Source: Paenibacillus kyungheensis (GTDB lineage Bacteria > Bacillota > Bacilli > Paenibacillales > Paenibacillaceae). Taken from it: a DNA stretch of 64,000 nucleotides. Where the stretch lies: contig NZ_CP117416.1 of the NCBI RefSeq assembly GCF_028606985.1, positions 1,836,001 through 1,900,000 of the forward strand, read 5' to 3'. The position numbers were made by a program, and so were the translations under genes. Position 1 is the stretch's first letter. Each line of letters opens with the position of its first letter. Under the pieces are notes generated by a model. That model did not search any database. It was not told where the DNA came from and saw nothing but the letters and a program-made list of their open reading frames with translations. Below, in pieces: positions 1 through 7,685 of the stretch.

Positions 1-555
1 AATATATTATCAAGCGTGCGCAAGCAATTTCTGTATTACAAAACATTAGGCGATAAAGCGATAGCTCAGTTAGAAGAAGAACAGTTATTTATGATTCCTA
101 ATGAAGAAAGTAATAGTATCGCTATGATCGTCAAGCATTTGTGGGGAAATATGTTATCACGTTGGACCGATATATGGACAACCGATGGGGAGAAAGAATG
201 GCGCAATCGAGACGCAGAATTTGAAAATGATCTAGCAACCGCCACAGACGTTATAGCCAAATGGGAAGAAGGCTGGCAATGTTTATTTGCTACATTAGAT
301 CAGGTTGAACCTCACCAATTAGAAGACATTATCTATATTCGTAATGAAGGGCATACGTTGCTTGAAGCGATCAATCGGCAGTTGGCTCATTATCCTTATC
401 ATGTTGGACAGATCGTCTATATTGCCAAAATGCTCAAAACCAGTCCTTGGGACAGCCTATCGATCCCGCGTAAAAGCTCTGCTACGTATAATCAGAACAA
501 ATTTGAACAAGAAAAAGGTATACGCCACTTTACTGATAGTGAATTAAAACAATAG
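1..555 (+). CDS. DUF1572 (DinB-like) protein, 5' end cut by window
   Basis: Partial gene: the reading frame is open to the first base of the window (codons N-I-L-S-S precede the GTG at 16), so that GTG is probably an internal valine and the true start lies upstream. The remaining protein resembles DUF1572, a DinB/YfiT-like four-helix-bundle family of small soluble Bacillota proteins whose function is mostly unknown. Visible traits are a K-H-L-W-G-N-M-L-S-R-W helix, a G-E-K-E-W-R-N-R-D segment, and a late H-Y-P-Y-H-V-G-Q helix carrying histidines, as in metal-binding DinB folds. Assignment is by family resemblance; no substrate can be inferred. A second DinB-type gene lies at 2527. Confidence 0.75.
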   Translation, partial: NILSSVRKQFLYYKTLGDKAIAQLEEEQLFMIPNEESNSIAMIVKHLWGNMLSRWTDIWTTDGEKEWRNRDAEFENDLATATDVIAKWEEGWQCLFATLDQVEPHQLEDIIYIRNEGHTLLEAINRQLAHYPYHVGQIVYIAKMLKTSPWDSLSIPRKSSATYNQNKFEQEKGIRHFTDSELKQ

Positions 556-612
556 TCAGTTGAAAATAAATCGGTAATCAGGTTGTATACATCACGCTCT
601 AATTACCATACC

Positions 613-688
613 AGTGTAGGAACGAAACGGAAGGATGCACGCGAGGGAATAGCGACTCCTTACCGGATTCCTTTTCGAACCTAACACT
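613..688 (+). other. Imperfect long hairpin in leader of cupin gene
   Basis: The arm starting AGTGTAGG (613-634) pairs with the arm ending CCTAACACT (666-688) through blocks agtgt, agg, cgaaa and ggaa, interrupted by small internal loops. A second short pairing (aagga/tcctt) sits inside. No T-run follows, so it is not an intrinsic terminator. It ends 30 bases before the cupin start at 719. It could be a structured leader or a DNA inverted repeat; I do not recognise a riboswitch class. Confidence 0.4.
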
Positions 689-718
689 ATTATGGATAAG
701 AGAAGGGTGGATATTCAC

Positions 719-1321
719 ATGGCAGGATCACCGAATTTAAAATTCAACACACAAGGTAATGTATTATTTCGTCGCAACGCAGACAATGTAGGATATGAGA
801 CGAATGTTTCGCAAATTCCTTCACTTGAAGGGGTCGCATCAACTGATTTGTATATGACCAAAGGTAATATTCGTGAGCCACACTGGCATCCTAACTCTGC
901 GGAATACGATTATGTGATTGAAGGCGAGCTAGAATTTGTTATTTTCGATCCTGTATACAAACAGTTGCAGAAATATCATCTCAAAGCTCGGGATGTACTT
1001 TTTATTCCACAAGGTTACTGGCACTGGATTACGCCACTAACAGACAAAACGCATATTCTGGTCGTATTCAATAACAATGAACCGACAACAGTTGCGGGTT
1101 CAGATATTTTAAGATTTACACCGGGAGAAGTATTCGATCTGGCGTATGGTATTCCAGCAGAAGATTATGAAGAATTGGTATCTCCTATCACAAGTACGGT
1201 AGTGATTGGACCTGTCAATCCAGAAACAGATGATACACTTAAAGTAGGTACAGATACTGATAATGATCCACGCTCAGATGAAGACACCGATGATAAAGAC
1301 AGCAAAAAATGCAAAAAGTAA
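719..1321 (+). CDS. Monocupin protein, oxalate-decarboxylase-like
   Basis: A 200-residue soluble protein with one cupin barrel. The cupin motif 1 reads I-R-E-P-H-W-H with a later Glu (H55, H57, E62) and motif 2 supplies H102 (Y-W-H-W), the usual 3-His/1-Glu metal set. The G-N-I-R-E-P-H-W-H segment closely resembles one cupin half of bacterial oxalate decarboxylase (OxdC), which binds Mn, but this protein has one domain rather than two. The C-terminus is a charged Asp/Lys-rich tail. I chose ATG 719 because GGGTGG at 705-710 is well spaced from it; an in-frame ATG at 692 has no such site. It converges on the split-sigma pair at 1493-2007. Catalytic activity is not shown by sequence; it could be a non-enzymatic cupin. 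Confidence 0.7.
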   Translation: MAGSPNLKFNTQGNVLFRRNADNVGYETNVSQIPSLEGVASTDLYMTKGNIREPHWHPNSAEYDYVIEGELEFVIFDPVYKQLQKYHLKARDVLFIPQGYWHWITPLTDKTHILVVFNNNEPTTVAGSDILRFTPGEVFDLAYGIPAEDYEELVSPITSTVVIGPVNPETDDTLKVGTDTDNDPRSDEDTDDKDSKKCKK

Positions 1322-1370
1322 TTAAAGTTTAATATCAGTAATCACTCTTTCTACATCAAAGCACTAAAAC

Positions 1371-1410
1371 ACCCGATATCCTCTGGAGTTATCTTTCAGA
1401 GGTATCGGGT
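1371..1410 (+). terminator. Hairpin after cupin gene
   Basis: ACCCGATA...TATCGGGT stem with inner CTCTG/CAGAG pairing, 50 bases after the cupin stop. The T-run is poor, so it is only a probable terminator. Confidence 0.5.
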
Positions 1411-1442
1411 ATTATGATGTCCATTTATTTTTATTAAAAACG

Positions 1443-1489
1443 AACAAATAAGATCATTTCTACATCTTCTAGAAACGATCTTATTTGTT
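1443..1489 (-). terminator. Terminator of split-sigma operon
   Basis: AACAAATAAGATC pairs with GATCTTATTTGTT. Read on the minus strand it lies just past the stop of the 1493 gene and is followed by a T-rich run. It may also work for the plus strand. Confidence 0.65.
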
Positions 1490-1492
1490 GTT

Positions 1493-1708
1493 TTAAAAGC
1501 CGCTTAAAATAAGTTCGATCAGTGCAAGTTTAAGAGTCTGCAAAGCATCTTCCTGAGGCATTTTAATAAATCGACTTAATGAAATCATTTCTTGTTCAAA
1601 CAAATCAATCACCTTTTGCAAAGCATTTTTGTCGGATGTAGCTGCTTGACGAATCAATTGGCATAATTCATCTTCTGATAGATGGATTGGAGTGCTTTCT
1701 TTTTCCAT
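1493..1708 (-). CDS. RsoA-like partial sigma factor (region-2-type small protein)
   Basis: A 71-residue protein with the pattern of the HTH_16/sigma region-2-like small proteins: L-I-R-Q-A-A-T-S-D-K-N-A-L followed by V-I-D-L-F-E and a distal E-D-A-L-Q-T-L-K-L-A-L-I-E. In B. subtilis the small protein RsoA supplies region-2-like contacts to SigO. Here the gene overlaps the end of the sigma region-4 gene by 55 bases in another frame and has its own site (GGCGGTGAG, 7 bases from the ATG), fitting translational coupling. Function is inferred from pairing with its neighbour. Alternative: a small HTH_16 regulator unrelated to SigO. Confidence 0.6.
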   Translation of the reverse strand: MEKESTPIHLSEDELCQLIRQAATSDKNALQKVIDLFEQEMISLSRFIKMPQEDALQTLKLALIELILSGF

Positions 1709-2007
1709 TTGCTCACCGCCTGTTGTGAAATATTAAATTGTTGGGCAACTTGTTTTTCGGTTTTTTCTTGAATAAAAAGGGAACGTATAACTTCTTGCTC
1801 TTTGACAGTAGGCAGAGAGTGAATCCACTGCTCTACCAGTAATTGAGAATCAACTTCTTCTGCAAAAGAAGGTGAACTACTAAAATCATATAAGATAGGT
1901 AATTCTTTACGGAGGCGTGTATGAGTACGATATTGTAAGCGCCACGCGATCCGCTGAAGTTGTTGCTTATAGCGTTCGTACGTCTGATTGGTGGTTAGGT
2001 CTGACAT
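1654..2007 (-). CDS. SigO-like sigma factor, region 4 only
   Basis: A 117-residue protein whose C-terminal half is a sigma-70 region 4: L-P-T-V-K-E-Q-E-V-I then the helix-turn-helix T-E-K-Q-V-A-Q-Q-F-N-I-S-Q-Q-A-V-S-K-W. No region 2 is present, and the next gene supplies a region-2-like small protein, matching the two-part SigO/RsoA factor of B. subtilis that activates oxdC under acid stress. ATG 2007 is chosen because AAAGGAGGT lies 6 bases upstream; an in-frame ATG at 2040 has no site. It faces an OxdC-like cupin gene. Target promoters are not known here; an HTH regulator of phage type is the main alternative. Confidence 0.65.
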   Translation of the reverse strand: MSDLTTNQTYERYKQQLQRIAWRLQYRTHTRLRKELPILYDFSSSPSFAEEVDSQLLVEQWIHSLPTVKEQEVIRSLFIQEKTEKQVAQQFNISQQAVSKWKKKALQSIYQKMNYAN

Positions 2008-2286
2008 GATGTACCTCCTTTGCGATAAAATAGCTTTCATATCTATAGTAAAAATTTGGATAAAAATACAACTTAGATAAGGAAGAAATTACATAATAAA
2101 ACAGAAGTACCCTATCATAGCGTTGATATTCTTAATACATTCTATTTTGCTATAGATAAATAGCTTGCCTGTCGTTCTGTCGCAAAGTAATTTTATTTGT
2201 ACAATCAGGCAGAGGAAATGATAGGAAAAATAAAGGGATGTCATGTATACTATGGGTTAACACACATCAACAAGGAGTGCTTGAAA

Positions 2287-2493
2287 ATGACAAACGCGAA
2301 TATAGGAACTTGGGATATTACATTAGAAGATGACCAACATGATCAGGTACTGCGTTTGCAATTTGATGATCAGATTCAGTTGCAGAAATTTATTCTTTCA
2401 TTAACCGTAGAACAATTACTTACTTCTCATATCTATGATCCCGAACAGCGCAGTATGAATGGGAAGACTTATCTGTATCATTGTTTTCAATAG
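2287..2493 (+). CDS. Small hypothetical protein, 68 aa
   Basis: Not recognised. A soluble, acidic small protein beginning M-T-N-A-N-I-G-T-W-D, with alternating polar/hydrophobic residues suggesting a beta-alpha fold, and ending in an aromatic Y-L-Y-H-C-F-Q tail. ATG 2287 is preceded by AAGGAG (2272-2277); the in-frame extension to 2197 has no ribosome binding site. A DinB-family gene follows after 33 bases in the same direction, so the two may be co-transcribed. Confidence 0.55.
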   Translation: MTNANIGTWDITLEDDQHDQVLRLQFDDQIQLQKFILSLTVEQLLTSHIYDPEQRSMNGKTYLYHCFQ

Positions 2494-2526
2494 CATATCT
2501 ATACCAACAAGAAAGGAGGGATTATT

Positions 2527-3000
2527 ATGGAGATGTTATTTCGTTATAACTGGCAAGTACGTCAAGAATGGTTCGATTGGTGTGAATCATTATCACAACA
2601 GGAACTATTACAACAACGTACAGGCGGAGTCGGTAGTATCTTGTATACGCTCTATCATATTATCGATGTAGAGTATAGCTGGATTAATGATCTGAGAGAT
2701 CAGAACAGCTTGCTTACTGATTTTGCAGATTATCAGACGGTAGAACGATTACGTGCATTGTCGTCTCAATTGCATGTAGAAGTAGGCGCTTATGTAAAAG
2801 CATGGACACCTGAGCAAGAAACCAAAATTTTGCATAATGTACGTAAAGATGGCTCTACAGAACAATTAACGTATGGAGAAGTGATGCGTCATGTGATTGC
2901 ACACGAGATTCATCATGTCGGGCAGTTATCGGTATGGGCGCGAGAAGTGGGACGTGAGCCAGTCAGTGCCAATCTTATTCGTAGAGGATTACAACGATAA
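2527..3000 (+). CDS. DinB family protein
   Basis: A 157-residue soluble protein of the DinB/YfiT four-helix-bundle superfamily. Visible hallmarks are the N-terminal aromatic helix (F-R-Y-N-W), the L-Y-H-I-I-D-V-E-Y-S-W helix with a likely metal-ligand His, and the late A-H-E-I-H-H-V-G-Q-L helix with two or three more His. Members often bind a divalent metal; many act as thiol-dependent transferases, but the reaction cannot be called here. ATG 2527 follows AAAGGAGGG. It probably forms a unit with the small upstream gene. Confidence 0.8.
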   Translation: MEMLFRYNWQVRQEWFDWCESLSQQELLQQRTGGVGSILYTLYHIIDVEYSWINDLRDQNSLLTDFADYQTVERLRALSSQLHVEVGAYVKAWTPEQETKILHNVRKDGSTEQLTYGEVMRHVIAHEIHHVGQLSVWAREVGREPVSANLIRRGLQR

Positions 3001-3091
3001 GGATGATGTGAACAGAACTTTTACTTTTGTATGACGTGAATACTAGATAGCTTGTGCAATGGGGAATCAGGCTAGCTTGTAGAGGGGGACG

Positions 3092-3712
3092 ATGATGTTG
3101 CTTAAAAAGAAGATGATCGAAACGGATTCGTATTGGGGGACAAAATGCAGACATATACATATGACACAAGGTTCCTCTACACTAATCATTTTATTTCCGG
3201 GAAAAAGTTATTCTTGTGAACGTTCTTTACTGTATTATGCAGCCCAAAGTGCTTTAGAAAAAGGGCATGATGTATTGCAATTAGAATACGGGTATCAAGC
3301 GGCTCGAACCGAACTGGAATCAGATCAACGAGATATTTTGATTAAAGAATGTACAGATGTGATTAGACAGTTAAGTGCATTTGGATATACCAACTACATC
3401 AGTATTAGCAAAAGTCTCGGTACATTGATAGCAGGAGGCGTATTTGAACAATACAAATCATTGCCGGTACGTCATATTTTTTTAACGCCTTTAGATCAGA
3501 CTGTACCGTATATTATTCAATCTCAGGGATTGTTAATCTATGGCACCAATGATCCTATGTTCAGTCATCTTAGTCAGGACAAAATAAACCATTTACCTTA
3601 TATAGACACCGTTGTTTTTCCTGACGCGAATCATTTGCTAGAAGCACCAAGTATTGATCAATCTTTGCAATTTCTGAAGCAAGTAGTGATACACTATAAC
3701 GAATTTTTCTAA
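3092..3712 (+). CDS. Small alpha/beta hydrolase
   Basis: A 206-residue cytosolic alpha/beta-hydrolase-type protein. The nucleophile elbow reads S-I-S-K-S-L-G-T, a variant of G-x-S-x-G. A Y-G-T-N-D-P segment offers the acid and D-A-N-H-L-L-E the catalytic His. An oxyanion-type F-P-G motif is near residue 33. Members of this group are uncharacterised esterase-like proteins. Two adjacent ATGs (3092, 3095) follow AGAGGGGG. A terminator at 3768-3823 closes the gene. No partner genes suggest a substrate. Confidence 0.7.
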   Translation: MMLLKKKMIETDSYWGTKCRHIHMTQGSSTLIILFPGKSYSCERSLLYYAAQSALEKGHDVLQLEYGYQAARTELESDQRDILIKECTDVIRQLSAFGYTNYISISKSLGTLIAGGVFEQYKSLPVRHIFLTPLDQTVPYIIQSQGLLIYGTNDPMFSHLSQDKINHLPYIDTVVFPDANHLLEAPSIDQSLQFLKQVVIHYNEFF

Positions 3713-3767
3713 ATATTCTATTGTTTTATTGTGGTTGCAACTCTTTATCATGCGATAAAGAAATAAG

Positions 3768-3823
3768 CCTGCTACATTCTCATAGATGCACAGTCATCTT
3801 AAAGGGAACTAGCAGGTTTTTTT
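3768..3823 (+). terminator. Rho-independent terminator
   Basis: CCTGCTA pairs with TAGCAGG, followed by seven T. The loop is long (35 bases), so strength is uncertain. Confidence 0.6.
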
Positions 3824-3909
3824 GTATGTATTTGGATATGTATACAGCGAAATCTAAAAATATGCTCATTATAGCGTCACAATAGACTAACTTATGTTAT
3901 ATTTATAAA

Positions 3910-3924
3910 TGATAATTATTCTCA
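3910..3924 (+). promoter_or_regulatory. Fur box of iron-binding lipoprotein gene
   Basis: TGATAATTATTCTCA matches the 7-1-7 Fur inverted repeat TGATAATNATTATCA at 14 of 15 positions. It lies 21 bases before the start of an iron-siderophore-type binding protein, the expected place for iron repression. Confidence 0.8.
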
Positions 3925-3945
3925 ATTAACATAAGGAGTGAAAAA

Positions 3946-4974
3946 ATGAAACAATTATCTTGGGTTAAAATGTTACCTTTGTTTGTGATCATGCTATGTG
4001 TAATCATCACAGGGTGTGGAGCGAAGACAGGTACATCACAATCATCAGCTACATCCAATCAACAAGCTGACTCTGCACAGACAGTATCAGTAGAACATGT
4101 ATTTGGTACAACAGCAATTCCGGTACATCCGAAGCGAATTGCTTCATACAATTTGGAAGATATCTTACTTTCACTTCAAGCCCCATTAGTATTAGGTGTA
4201 TCTGTAGGTGAAAACTATTATCTGGAAGATCGCTTGAAAGCTCAAAATGCCTCTATTCTAAATATGGATAGTGGATTAGCTAATTTAGAAGCTTTTGCAG
4301 AAGCACAACCCGATCTGATTGTAGCCAGTGCAACGATTGATCGAACTACATATGATCAGTTAAGCTTAATTGCTCCTACGATTGTGTATGATCGTGAAGA
4401 TTGGAAAACATCTATTGTCAAAATAGGTAAAGCATTAGATTTGGAAGATCAAGCGCAACAAGTCATAGCAGATCATAATACTCAGGTTCAACAAGCCAAA
4501 AAAGCAATAACAACAGCCGTAGGTTCAAAAGCTACGATTGCTTTTGTGCGCACGACTAGCAAGGATATTCGCCTGTATCTGCCAGGATATAAAGATCGAG
4601 AAGGTAAAGAGTTGCCAGGTTATGCAGGGATGTTATACAACGATCTAGGGCTACTGCCTATGCCTCTTGTCTCTCAATTACACACCGAGAATCCTGATAA
4701 GCAAAATGTAAATCTGTCCACAGAAGTACTTCCTGAAGTCACTGCTGATTATGTATTTGTCACATCCGGTAGCGCAGGTGGAACAAGTGAAGATTTGCAG
4801 AAAGATCAGTCTCAATTTGCCGAATTACAGAAGTCTCCTATCTGGCAAGCTTTGCCGGCTGTTCAACATAATCATCTATATACTGTAAATGCCAAGTATT
4901 GGATCAGTACAGGCCCTATTGCTGATCAATTCAAAATAAAAGATGCCGTACAACAACTCACTTCATCGTCATAA
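3946..4974 (+). CDS. Iron-siderophore ABC transporter substrate-binding lipoprotein
   Basis: A 342-residue periplasmic-binding-protein-type lipoprotein (FhuD/FecB/YfmC class). The signal peptide ends in lipobox I-T-G-C (C24), followed by a Ser/Thr/Gln-rich linker. The binding fold begins with the typical P-K-R-I-A-S-Y-N-L-E-D segment and contains the E-A-F-A-E-A-Q-P-D-L-I motif of siderophore receptors. It would capture ferric siderophore outside the membrane and pass it to a permease. The Fur box at 3910 supports iron regulation. No permease or ATPase gene is next to it, so it is an orphan receptor using a transporter encoded elsewhere. Confidence 0.88.
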   Translation: MKQLSWVKMLPLFVIMLCVIITGCGAKTGTSQSSATSNQQADSAQTVSVEHVFGTTAIPVHPKRIASYNLEDILLSLQAPLVLGVSVGENYYLEDRLKAQNASILNMDSGLANLEAFAEAQPDLIVASATIDRTTYDQLSLIAPTIVYDREDWKTSIVKIGKALDLEDQAQQVIADHNTQVQQAKKAITTAVGSKATIAFVRTTSKDIRLYLPGYKDREGKELPGYAGMLYNDLGLLPMPLVSQLHTENPDKQNVNLSTEVLPEVTADYVFVTSGSAGGTSEDLQKDQSQFAELQKSPIWQALPAVQHNHLYTVNAKYWISTGPIADQFKIKDAVQQLTSSS

Positions 4975-5181
4975 AATAGACTAAATCAGAGATCAGCACA
5001 ACTTTTACAGGAGATATAGCGTACACACTTATAATAAGGTTTTGGTAAAGTATAAGGTAGCGAATAAATGATTCGCCTTGCTTGTACGAAGGCTGAAATA
5101 CTATAATAGATATTGCTGCATATTACCGGCCACGTGAGCATGCGTTTGATGCTACATCTGATTTAGGAGGATTTTACCGTT

Positions 5182-6618
5182 ATGACATTTGTTAAAAAGA
5201 GCAATTGGGTATCATTAACGACCAAATTGCTAATCGTTACTGCACTAACTGCTACAATTGCGCCTGCTTCGCATATCGCTCCCAAAGCTCAAGCAGCAAC
5301 TACAGAAAAGCCCGCTATCATTACGATTGCTGGTAAAGAAGTTACCTGGGAGACTGCACCATTTGTAACCAAAGGAACAACGTTGGTTCCTTTACGCCAA
5401 GCTGCTCGTGAATTAGGAGCCACAGCGCAATGGGATGCATCGACTCGTTCTGTTGTTATGTATAGTCATGGAGACAAGGTTGTACATACACCGAATACCA
5501 ATAAGATTACATTAGATGGATATGAGATTGAAATGCCAGAAGTGTCTCGTAACGTATACGGTACGATGATGGTTCCTGCACGATTTTTGTCAGATTCTCT
5601 AAAAGCTAATTTGACGGTAAGTTCTACCCCAGAAGTGACTACAATTAATTTGACGCCAGATCAATCTACTGTATATGCAAGCTCTGCCAAAACAGTAGAT
5701 ACGTATTTACAGTCTCAAAATTATTCAGGTCTTGCTTTGATAGCTTACAAAGGAAAAGTGATTATGCGTAAAGGATACGGATTAGCTGGTGGCGAAAAAG
5801 CAACACCACCTGATGGCAAATCACGTATCGCTTCATTAAGCAAATCGTTTACTGCATCCGCAGTGATGAAATTAATCGAAGATGGTAAAGTGAAATTAAC
5901 TGATCATCTATCTGATTATATTCCAGATTTCCCGCGTGGTAACGAAATTACAGTGCATATGCTGTTATCTCACACCGCAGGCTTTAACTCTAACTTTACC
6001 CGTACCGAAGGAATGACGTTAGAGCAGACTGTTGATGAGATCAAAACCAAACCATTGCGTTTTGAGCCAGGTGAACGATTTAACTATAGTAATCAAGGTT
6101 ATGTATTGCTAGCTTATATTATTCAACAGGTATCTGGAGAATCGTACGGACAGTATATTCAACACACGTTCCTTGATCCATTGAATATGAAAGATACAGG
6201 CGAGACTACACCTGCAACCAAAACGATCACTGGATATGTAAAAGATGGCGATGCTTGGGATGAAGCAGGCTACTATGTTTCTCAATCCGGTACAGGTACA
6301 TTTTACTCGACGCTGGACGATATGATGAAATGGTACAAATCGTTTGATAATCATACAATTTTGAGTGAAGATACAGTAAACAAAATGTTTACAACGTATT
6401 CGGATCTGAAGCCATATGGCTATGCCTTTTTGATCAAAAATGTAGACGGCAAACGTACTATCTATCACAATGGTAGTGGAACAGGTTATGCAACAGGATT
6501 TACGCATAATTTAGATGATGATGTTCTCGTTATTTTACTAGGAAATCATTATGGTATGGATATGCAAAAAATGTTAGCTGATACACAAGTATTAGCGAAT
6601 AAAGCACTTGTAAAATAA
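5182..6618 (+). CDS. Secreted serine hydrolase (beta-lactamase family) with CuAO-N domain
   Basis: A 478-residue exported protein. Residues 1-38 form a signal peptide ending A-Q-A. Residues about 45-155 are a copper-amine-oxidase N-terminal-like domain (G-T-T-L-V-P-L-R and M-M-V-P-A-R-F-L motifs), common as a stalk in Paenibacillus exported proteins. Residues 170-478 are a class C beta-lactamase/esterase domain: S218-L-S-K221 (SxxK), Y302-S-N304 (YxN) and a late H-N-G-S-G-T-G motif. Likely a cell-surface D-Ala or ester hydrolase; substrate unknown. ATG 5182 follows TTAGGAGG. A strong terminator follows. Confidence 0.85.
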   Translation: MTFVKKSNWVSLTTKLLIVTALTATIAPASHIAPKAQAATTEKPAIITIAGKEVTWETAPFVTKGTTLVPLRQAARELGATAQWDASTRSVVMYSHGDKVVHTPNTNKITLDGYEIEMPEVSRNVYGTMMVPARFLSDSLKANLTVSSTPEVTTINLTPDQSTVYASSAKTVDTYLQSQNYSGLALIAYKGKVIMRKGYGLAGGEKATPPDGKSRIASLSKSFTASAVMKLIEDGKVKLTDHLSDYIPDFPRGNEITVHMLLSHTAGFNSNFTRTEGMTLEQTVDEIKTKPLRFEPGERFNYSNQGYVLLAYIIQQVSGESYGQYIQHTFLDPLNMKDTGETTPATKTITGYVKDGDAWDEAGYYVSQSGTGTFYSTLDDMMKWYKSFDNHTILSEDTVNKMFTTYSDLKPYGYAFLIKNVDGKRTIYHNGSGTGYATGFTHNLDDDVLVILLGNHYGMDMQKMLADTQVLANKALVK

Positions 6619-6654
6619 TAGCTTAACATGAATAGGCTCTGAATCGCTTTTGCA

Positions 6655-6693
6655 AAAAACCACCTTTTAGAATATATAAAAGGTGGTTTTTTT
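6655..6693 (+). terminator. Rho-independent terminator
   Basis: AACCACCTTTT pairs with AAAAGGTGGTT, followed by a T-run. Confidence 0.88.
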
Positions 6694-6776
6694 ATATTCT
6701 GCTAATCATTAAAGTGTATAATTGGTAAAGTAAATACTTACATTACAAATCAGCTATATCGAAAAGGAGCTATTCC

Positions 6777-7517
6777 ATGAAATCGATTATCAATTACGCG
6801 CACAGAGGAGCTTCCGGGTATTGCCCAGAAAATACAATGGCGGCTTTTGAGAAAAGTTTGGAATTGGGAGCAACCGGGATTGAAACTGATGTACAAATGA
6901 CCAAAGATGGACAACTTGTTCTTATCCATGATGAAAACTTAAAACGTACTACCGGATATGATGGTCAGATCAAAGATGTCACTTATGATGAAATCAAAAC
7001 GTTAGATGCAGGTTCATGGTATGGTGAACAATTTGCTAATGAACATGTGCCATTATTAAGTGAATTATTGAACTGGATCGCACCAACAGAGATGACTCTG
7101 AATATCGAGATCAAAAATAATATTGAGCCGTACATAGGGATTGAGCAGAAATTAGTAGATGCTATCCATGAATATGGTCTAGCTGATCGGGTAGTGATTT
7201 CAAGCTTCGATCATTATACGCTGGAAACGTGTAAACAATTAGCACCTGATATTCAGACAGGGATTTTGTATGTGGAAAATCTGGTAAGACCGTGGAATTA
7301 TGCTAACAGTATAGGCGCTACTGCTCTACATTCTCATTATGCTACAGTGATAGCAGAAGCTGTTCAACAAGCACAGCAAGCAGGCGTGATCTATAATGTA
7401 TGGACGGTGAATGATCCTGCTATGATGCGTAAGCTGATAGAGATGGAAGTTGGCGGTATTATCACCGATTATCCCGATATTTTGGCACAATTACTCCGCG
7501 ATAAAATTATTGTTTGA
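6777..7517 (+). CDS. Glycerophosphodiester phosphodiesterase
   Basis: A 246-residue GDPD-family TIM-barrel enzyme that hydrolyses glycerophosphodiesters to glycerol-3-phosphate and an alcohol. Signatures are A-H-R-G-A-S-G-Y-C-P-E-N-T near the N-terminus (catalytic His and Glu), E-T-D-V-Q-M-T-K-D-G with metal-binding Glu/Asp, and I-H-D-E-N-L-K-R-T-T with the second catalytic His. The late V-W-T-V-N-D motif is also typical. No signal peptide, so cytosolic (UgpQ/YqiK-like). ATG 6777 follows AAAGGAGC. Transcribed alone, between two terminators. Confidence 0.93.
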   Translation: MKSIINYAHRGASGYCPENTMAAFEKSLELGATGIETDVQMTKDGQLVLIHDENLKRTTGYDGQIKDVTYDEIKTLDAGSWYGEQFANEHVPLLSELLNWIAPTEMTLNIEIKNNIEPYIGIEQKLVDAIHEYGLADRVVISSFDHYTLETCKQLAPDIQTGILYVENLVRPWNYANSIGATALHSHYATVIAEAVQQAQQAGVIYNVWTVNDPAMMRKLIEMEVGGIITDYPDILAQLLRDKIIV

Positions 7518-7544
7518 GTAGTAGGTATATTGCTATACATTTCA

Positions 7545-7585
7545 GAGCGCCTAATGCCGTTATCATACGGAAGGGCGCTTTTTGT
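7545..7585 (+). terminator. Rho-independent terminator
   Basis: AGCGCC...GGCGCT stem with inner CCG/CGG pairing, followed by TTTTT. Confidence 0.8.
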
Positions 7586-7685
7586 CATATTTCGACAAAT
7601 TCCATGAAGCCAGACTTTCTTTACGTAAAAGAACCAGTTACAATAAAGAATACTGACATGGATAAGGCTCTGATTGGAGGTCCTG

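Noticed and set aside
613-688. Manganese (yybP-ykoY) riboswitch before the Mn-type cupin
   Set aside because: The conserved loop sequences of that class are not present; only a generic hairpin is seen.
7591-7598. Perfect Spo0A box (TTGTCGAA on the minus strand) before the DUF2062 gene
   Set aside because: An 8-base match is expected about twice by chance in 64 kb, and nothing else ties the gene to sporulation.
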